Of a stretch of DNA of 7,924 bases, positions 3,862-7,924 are shown in pieces; position 1 is the first letter of the stretch, and each line of letters opens with the position of its first letter. Position numbers and translations under genes: made by a program. This stretch comes from Candidatus Bathyarchaeota archaeon (GTDB lineage: Archaea; Thermoproteota; Bathyarchaeia; 40CM-2-53-6; FEN-987). The notes under the pieces are model-generated. The model searched no databases. It was not told the DNA's origin and was given only the letters and a program-made list of their open reading frames with translations. The stretch covers positions 1 to 7,924 of the forward strand of contig JAHFFU010000038.1 in assembly GCA_023247835.1 (NCBI GenBank), given 5' to 3'.

Positions 3862-4935
3862 TTGTTGGCGTCGACCCAAGTCTTGAAAGAGAAAACTGAA
3901 GAAACTGAGGAAGACGAAGAAGACTCGGTTGAAGAAAAAGCTGAACCGACCGTTGAAAAGCAAAAGAAATACGAGCTCATTGAAGACATTCCAGGCGTCG
4001 GCCCCGCAACGGCTGAAAAACTTAGAGAGATGGGTTTTCACACAGTTGAATCCTTGGCGACGGCCACCATCAAGGAACTGACCGAAGCTGGAGTCGGAGA
4101 AAAACAGGCCGGTAAAGTAATTGCGGAAGCCAGGGACAGCCTGGCTCTTAGTTTTGTTCGAGCTGACGAGCTCATTAAGATGAGGCAGAATGTGAGGCGA
4201 CTCACGACTGCAAGCAAACAACTTGATGAACTGCTGGCTGGAGGACTCGAAACTCAAACAATAACCGAATTCTACGGAGAATATGGGGTCGGTAAGAGCA
4301 TCCTCTGCCATCAACTCGCAGTAAACGTCCAACTTCCTGAAGAAAAAGGTGGCCTTAACGGAGCGGCGCTGTATATTGACACAGAGAACACGTTCCGCCC
4401 TGAATGGATAGTCCGCATGGCAAAGGCAATAGGGTTAGATCCAACCGAGACAGCGAAGAACATCATCTACTCAGAAGCCTTTACCTCTGACCATCAGATC
4501 CTCATTCTTGAGAAGGCGGATAAGGTCATTCAGGAAAACAAAGTGAAGCTGATAATCGTCGACTCCCTGACCGCCCATTTTCGAAGCGAATATCTTGGGC
4601 GTGAGATGCTTGCTGAGCGGCAGCAGAAGCTTAACAGCCACCTGCACCGGCTCGTTAGGCTTTCCCGTGCCTTCAATGCGTGCGCAGTCGTCACGAATCA
4701 AGTGATGTCCAGGCCTGACGCGTTCTTCGCTATGTCTGTGGAGGCAGTCGGAGGACATATAGTATCCCACACTACCCATACCAGGATATTCCTGAGGCGC
4801 ACAGCCAGTGGTCCGGTTAGAATTTGCAAGCTCATCTCCAGCCCCTACCTACCGGAAGGGGAACGCATATTCAAGATAACTGAGGAAGGTGTCAAAGATA
4901 TCACCGAAGAAGACGAGGTCAAGCGGCGACGTTGA
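3862..4935 (+). CDS. radA: DNA repair and recombination protein RadA
   Basis: RadA is the archaeal RecA/Rad51 recombinase that forms filaments on single-stranded DNA and catalyses strand exchange. Numbering from the TTG at 3862 (357 aa), the protein has an unusually acidic N-terminal tail (about 10-34), a helix-hairpin-helix domain (about 37-93, with I-P-G-V-G-P), a polymerisation motif F-V-R-A (98-101), and the ATPase core. The core has Walker A GEYGVGKS (139-146), D-T-E-N with catalytic E175, Walker B LIIVDS (D234), the ERQQKLN segment, loop 2 after TNQVMSRPDAFF, and V-G-G-H. All key residues are present. Loop 2 is shorter and different from the common GDPTKP-type insert. The frame is open from a GTG at 3856, but AGCAGG at 3850-3855 lies 6 nt before the TTG at 3862 (9 nt before the TTG at 3865), so one of these is preferred. 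It overlaps the next gene by 47 nt. Confidence 0.96.
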   Translation: MLASTQVLKEKTEETEEDEEDSVEEKAEPTVEKQKKYELIEDIPGVGPATAEKLREMGFHTVESLATATIKELTEAGVGEKQAGKVIAEARDSLALSFVRADELIKMRQNVRRLTTASKQLDELLAGGLETQTITEFYGEYGVGKSILCHQLAVNVQLPEEKGGLNGAALYIDTENTFRPEWIVRMAKAIGLDPTETAKNIIYSEAFTSDHQILILEKADKVIQENKVKLIIVDSLTAHFRSEYLGREMLAERQQKLNSHLHRLVRLSRAFNACAVVTNQVMSRPDAFFAMSVEAVGGHIVSHTTHTRIFLRRTASGPVRICKLISSPYLPEGERIFKITEEGVKDITEEDEVKRRR

Positions 4936-5317
4936 AACACCACAAGCCGGCCTAGACATCAACACCGAAGGGTTCTTTAAAAGAATCATCGAGAGAAGAA
5001 TTTCCGACGCAGAAAAAGAACTAGACGCTATACGGACTAAAATCCCCGCAACCGAATCAGCGAAAGGCTACCTTAAGGCACTTGAAGGCCTGCTGCTGAC
5101 TGCTAAATCCACCGATGACAAGTACCTGTACCTATCAAAAATCGAAATGATCCCCACCAAACTGAAGACGCTAAGAAAGGAATTCGCACAGCACGGCACG
5201 AACGTGCTACATTCCGACTACGACCGCGGCTACTTTGAAGCCGTCGAGAGCTACTTGAGGAAGCTCGAACGAGAAGGACCACAACGCGAACCCTCAAACC
5301 CCCAAAAGGCGAAGTAG
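4889..5317 (+). CDS. Small helical protein of unknown function, coupled to radA
   Basis: I do not recognise this 142-aa protein. It begins with a GTG inside the 3' end of radA (47 nt overlap, different frame), the only plausible start in its frame. GAGGAAG directly abuts it, so translation is probably coupled to radA. The sequence is hydrophilic and rich in Lys, Glu and Arg, with predicted long helices from about residue 28 to the C-terminus and a disordered, basic first 20 residues. Two segments look alike: K-G-Y-L-K-A-L-E-G-L-L (59-69) and R-G-Y-F-E-A-V-E-S-Y-L (112-122). This suggests an internal duplication of a helical hairpin. Location and coupling suggest a recombination-related partner, which is inference only. 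No catalytic motif is visible. It converges on the membrane protein gene with a 7-nt gap. Confidence 0.75.
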   Translation: MSKISPKKTRSSGDVETPQAGLDINTEGFFKRIIERRISDAEKELDAIRTKIPATESAKGYLKALEGLLLTAKSTDDKYLYLSKIEMIPTKLKTLRKEFAQHGTNVLHSDYDRGYFEAVESYLRKLEREGPQREPSNPQKAK

Positions 5318-5324
5318 GGCGCAG

Positions 5325-5657
5325 TTAACGGAACACGGTGTAGAGAAGCACCGACACCGTAATCCAGAGAACTATGAAACTACCTCCACCCAACGTTATG
5401 TACCGATTCTTTCCCTTCAGCTCGGCCTCGCCGTAACGCAGCCAGTAACGCACAATCAATATGGAAATCAAATAGAAAAACACACCCAAGCCGATGCCGA
5501 CGAATACTGCAAAATCACCGAAACTCGCCTCGTCCACGTGCAGGAACTGGTTGGTAAATCCTGCGACAAACGCCACAAAGACACGGAACCAGTAAACCAC
5601 TGACGACGGTCTAAATCGTCCTTGGCTTGGAGTTTGAGTTTGAGCCGCGTTCAACAA
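5325..5657 (-). CDS. Small three-helix membrane protein
   Basis: This 110-aa protein has a polar N-terminal tail rich in Gln, Thr and Ser (1-18) and three hydrophobic segments at about 20-37, 49-70 and 88-108. Between helices 2 and 3 lies a charged loop (RYWLRYGEAELKGKNRY), probably cytoplasmic. No signal peptide cleavage site or catalytic motif is visible. Size, three helices and the first-helix pattern W-F-R-V-F-V-A-F-V-A-G faintly recall archaeal EMC6/Rab5ip-like membrane insertase subunits; this is a weak guess. The start is the TTG at 5657 (a second TTG follows at once), with AGGAATGGAAGA just upstream. The gene is divergent from the CBS gene across 136 nt and convergent with the radA-linked gene. 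Confidence 0.7.
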   Translation of the reverse strand: MLNAAQTQTPSQGRFRPSSVVYWFRVFVAFVAGFTNQFLHVDEASFGDFAVFVGIGLGVFFYLISILIVRYWLRYGEAELKGKNRYITLGGGSFIVLWITVSVLLYTVFR

Positions 5658-5760
5658 TCTTCCATTCCTAGCTGCCTAAGGATTCGGCGCAAGATACCTT
5701 CAGTTGCTAGATAACACTTCCCCGTAAGCAACAGGCAGTTGGCGGTAGCGCCCCGCAAAG

Positions 5761-5769
5761 TCCTTAAGG
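5761..5769 (+). promoter_or_regulatory. Possible promoter of the CBS-domain gene
   Basis: CAAAG followed by TCCTTAAGG has the look of a BRE plus a TATA-like element. It lies about 25 nt before the TTG at 5794, a distance that would give a nearly leaderless transcript. It is in the 136-nt divergent intergenic region. Confidence 0.25.
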
Positions 5770-5793
5770 CTTCAGAAAAGAGTCCAAACGGGG

Positions 5794-6378
5794 TTGCGAT
5801 TGGCAACGAGATCAGCTACGCCTGACGTCAGAGTAGAGGACGTTATGTCAAGCCCTGTTATCACGATTAAAGACACGGACACCGTCCTCACAGCCACGAA
5901 GCTGATGAAGAAACACGAAATCGGTTGCGTCGTGGTTGTGGATAAGTCGGGAAAGCCGCTCGGCCTCATGACTGAGCGGGATGTTGTGCGAAGAGTTGCA
6001 GCATTGGATTTGCTACCAAGTAAAGTGAAAGCTGGGAAATCCATGACGAAACCGCCCGAAGCGATAGACGCAGCGGTGAATGTCACAGACGCCGCTAGGA
6101 AAATGCGAGAGATGAAGATTAGGCGCTTAGTCGTATTTCAAGGCGGAAAATTGGAGGGGATCATAACCAGCAACGATATCGTGGACATAACGCCGGCTTT
6201 GATTGACGTTATGGCGGAGAAATCCCAGATAGCGCCTATACAAAAGATCAAAGAGAGCGCCCAGCCCTCGGGGTATTGTGACACGTGCGGCTCATGGGCT
6301 GACGAATTGAAATCACACGACGGACAGTTCCTATGTGACGACTGCGTATCCGACCTAGAAGAACCTGAAGAAGTATAA
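5794..6378 (+). CDS. Tandem CBS-domain protein with C-terminal zinc ribbon
   Basis: This 194-aa protein carries two CBS domains, which pair into a Bateman module that usually binds adenosyl ligands (AMP, ATP, SAM) as a sensor. CBS1 covers about 13-68 (VEDVMSSPVITI to LMTERDVVRRV), and CBS2 about 81-133 (GKSMTKPPEAI to IITSNDIVDI). The C-terminal part has a CxxC-x15-CxxC cluster (C162, C165, C181, C184), which should hold a structural zinc and may bind nucleic acid or protein, followed by an acidic tail. The combination suggests a ligand-controlled regulator with an unknown target. The start is TTG at 5794 or at 5800; the second lies 6 nt after GGGG, while the first suits a leaderless transcript. 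It is the first gene of a same-strand group with the dihydroorotase (57-nt gap). Whether it reports nucleotide status to pyrimidine synthesis is speculation. Confidence 0.9.
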   Translation: MRLATRSATPDVRVEDVMSSPVITIKDTDTVLTATKLMKKHEIGCVVVVDKSGKPLGLMTERDVVRRVAALDLLPSKVKAGKSMTKPPEAIDAAVNVTDAARKMREMKIRRLVVFQGGKLEGIITSNDIVDITPALIDVMAEKSQIAPIQKIKESAQPSGYCDTCGSWADELKSHDGQFLCDDCVSDLEEPEEV

Positions 6379-6391
6379 CCAACGACCTTAA

Positions 6392-6420
6392 CCTGCTGGC
6401 ACAAATGAATAGTCAGCAGG
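6392..6420 (+). promoter_or_regulatory. Hairpin CCTGCTG / CAGCAGG in front of the dihydroorotase gene
   Basis: A perfect 7-bp stem (6392-6398 with 6414-6420) closes a 15-nt loop (6399-6413) in the gap between the CBS gene and the dihydroorotase start. It ends 15 nt before the ATG, next to CGGTG, so it could restrict ribosome access or mark the 3' end of the CBS transcript. No T-run follows. Confidence 0.4.
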
Positions 6421-6435
6421 CGGTGCGACGGGTAC

Positions 6436-7776
6436 ATGGCATCAATACTGATAGAATCAGCCAAGATACTCGTCGGCGAGGAGCTAACGACCGCTAACAT
6501 ATCCTTGGAAGATGGCGTGATCAAGAGCGTCTCCAAACTTCGGCCAACTTCGACCCCTGACTCGAAAATAGATGCAAGCAGCCTAATCGCCCTGCCCGGA
6601 ATGATCGACGCCCACGTTCACCTTCGCGACTTGGAGCTCGCATACAAGGAAACATTCGAAACAGGCACTCAGGCCGCGGCAGTCGGGGGATTTACCACAG
6701 TGTTCGATATGCCGAATTCACGCCCACCCACGATCAGCAGCACAAATTTGGCAGATAAGATGTCGAAGGCGGAAGGAAGGCTGTTCTCAAACGTAGCATT
6801 TCAGGCCGCGCTGGTTGATGACCCGAACGAACTGAAACGAATGGCTCAGCAAGGCGCAATCGCATTCAAGTTATACCTAAACGAAGCCCTTGTAACATTC
6901 GACTCCAACAACCAAAACGACTTGATGAAAGCGCTTCAGGCCGCAAAACAGTCTAATGCAATAGTTGCTGTTCACTGCGAGGATGGAGACAGCATCAGAA
7001 AGTCCCAGCAAGAGAGCATAACCCGAGGCAAGACATCGATCACAGATTTCCTCAGGGCACATTCCCCCCGAATAGAGTTATCAGCAGTCCGCAAAATTCT
7101 AGGGCTGGGCAACAAACTGGGCTTACGGCTTCACATCTGCCACATCACTGTTCCCGAAGCAGTGAAGCTAGTTCGAATAACGCCGAACGCGTCATGTGAA
7201 GCCACGCCCCACCACCTACTCCTTAATCGAGCCGTCTTCCGAACGCAGAAGACCTTAGCGACCTGTGTCCCCCCCATCAGAACCGAAGCATACAGAAATG
7301 GCCTGTGGAGGTTATTCACAAAAGGGCAGGTGGACATACTCGCCAGCGACCACGCCCCACACACCCTAGAGGAAAAAACGACCGAAAACGCCTGGAACGC
7401 AGCCCCAGGAGTACCAGGGCTAGAGACATCCCTTCCCGTAATGTTCACGCAGGTCTCAAGGGGAAAACTATCGCTGCGACGATTAGTCGAGGCTACGGCA
7501 ACGCTTCCGGCAAAGCTCTTTCACCTGCCACGAAAGGGTGCCCTAACGGAAGGTTACGATGCAGACATCATACTTGTTGACCCAAAGGCTAGGATACGAA
7601 TTAGACCAGAGGCCTTCCAGAGTAAGGCGAAATACTCACCGTTCAAGGGCTACCAATGCGTCGGGACAGCTGCGTACACGATTGTGAATGGGACAGTGGT
7701 TGCGGAAAGGGGAAGGATCGTGGGGCCGGCTGTGGGAAGAGTCACCAAGAGCGATAGGGCATGCGTTTCCTCTTAG
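6436..7776 (+). CDS. pyrC: Dihydroorotase (class I)
   Basis: Dihydroorotase closes the ring of N-carbamoyl-aspartate to dihydroorotate, the third step of de novo pyrimidine synthesis, in the cytoplasm. The 446-aa protein has the amidohydrolase TIM barrel with the full active site. It shows H60-V-H62-L-R64-D, substrate-binding N94 in DMPNS, the carboxylated lysine K145 in AFKLYLN, H180 in VHCED, H236 in HICHIT, and catalytic D305 in SDHAPHT. The small beta-sandwich domain is formed by the first about 52 residues and the C-terminal segment (371-430: YDADIILVD to VNGTVV). Length is slightly above average because of a 16-residue tail after RGRIVG. After HLRD it reads LELAYKE where many relatives have PG. 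The start ATG fits the family N-terminus. It overlaps the next gene by 16 nt. Related hydantoinases and allantoinases are the alternative, but the DMPN and HLRD context favours dihydroorotase. Confidence 0.93.
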   Translation: MASILIESAKILVGEELTTANISLEDGVIKSVSKLRPTSTPDSKIDASSLIALPGMIDAHVHLRDLELAYKETFETGTQAAAVGGFTTVFDMPNSRPPTISSTNLADKMSKAEGRLFSNVAFQAALVDDPNELKRMAQQGAIAFKLYLNEALVTFDSNNQNDLMKALQAAKQSNAIVAVHCEDGDSIRKSQQESITRGKTSITDFLRAHSPRIELSAVRKILGLGNKLGLRLHICHITVPEAVKLVRITPNASCEATPHHLLLNRAVFRTQKTLATCVPPIRTEAYRNGLWRLFTKGQVDILASDHAPHTLEEKTTENAWNAAPGVPGLETSLPVMFTQVSRGKLSLRRLVEATATLPAKLFHLPRKGALTEGYDADIILVDPKARIRIRPEAFQSKAKYSPFKGYQCVGTAAYTIVNGTVVAERGRIVGPAVGRVTKSDRACVSS

Positions 7777-7924
7777 ACGGCATGCTAGGGAAGTTGACTA
7801 GATGGCTTCGTATGCTCGGCTACGAAGCCGTTTACATGAACGATAGTTCCGACCAAGACCTGCTCTCAATCGCCAAACGTGATTCCCTTATCTTGCTGAC
7901 ATCGGATGAAGAGCTCTACAGAAC
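7761..7924 (+). CDS. Mut7-C RNase-domain protein, 5' part
   Basis: The first 54 complete codons of a gene cut by the window end. It begins MRFLLDGMLGKLTRWLRMLG and continues through YEAVYMNDSSDQDLL to an LLTSDEELYR segment. This is the start of the Mut7-C (PF01927) PIN-like ribonuclease domain: early Asp in LLDGMLGKL-RWLR-LGY, a second acidic site (SDQDLL) and the L-L-T-x-D strand. Archaeal members are usually about 150 aa and carry a zinc ribbon after the nuclease core, which lies outside the window. The ATG lies 16 nt inside the end of the dihydroorotase gene, so translation is probably coupled. The RNA substrate is not known for this group. Confidence 0.88.
   Translation, partial: MRFLLDGMLGKLTRWLRMLGYEAVYMNDSSDQDLLSIAKRDSLILLTSDEELYR

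Noticed and set aside
3859..4332. Long minus-strand frame of 157 codons opposite radA
   Set aside because: Its Phe/Ser-rich sequence is the reverse complement of the Glu/Lys-rich radA tail; radA is clearly the real gene.
1..7924. A defence, toxin-antitoxin or prophage system
   Set aside because: No restriction, toxin, integrase or phage structural protein was recognised. The KaiC-like and Mut7-C proteins have no visible immunity-type partner here.

Overview
The window looks archaeal, most likely from the TACK side (Bathyarchaeia, Caldiarchaeales or Nitrososphaeria-like; the rank is inferred and cannot be fixed without trees). The reasons are a RadA recombinase of archaeal layout, a NucS/EndoMS mismatch endonuclease, a Mut7-C RNase-domain protein, a probable Sm-like protein start at the left edge, many TTG/GTG start codons, and AT-rich TATA-like boxes instead of bacterial -35/-10 pairs.

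Left part (1-2760): the 5' end of a probable Lsm gene and nucS run on the minus strand. A VOC-fold (glyoxalase-like) gene runs divergently on the plus strand. It converges on a minus-strand pair made of a KaiC-like RecA-fold protein, which seems to have lost its catalytic residues, and an AhpD/CMD-type protein with a complete redox motif. A long near-palindromic hairpin lies between the convergent genes.

Middle (2761-3861): about 1.1 kb without a convincing intact gene. It holds copies of the same CACACACGAAAA palindrome family seen twice further left, a relic of the C-terminal end of an IS110-type transposase, a strongly A/C-biased stretch, and small inverted repeats. This is the accessory-looking part of the window.

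Right part (3862-7924): radA overlaps by 47 nt a small, charged, helical protein of unknown function. A three-helix membrane protein gene converges on that pair. Then a plus-strand cluster follows: a tandem-CBS protein with a C-terminal zinc ribbon, a class I dihydroorotase (pyrimidine synthesis) and, overlapping it, the start of a Mut7-C RNase-domain gene cut by the window end.

Genome maintenance (NucS, RadA) is a recurrent theme, but the two genes are about 3 kb apart and not in one operon. I see no clear defence system. The observations most worth a second look are the palindromic repeat family, the apparent pseudo-ATPase KaiC/CMD pair, and the small protein coupled to radA.
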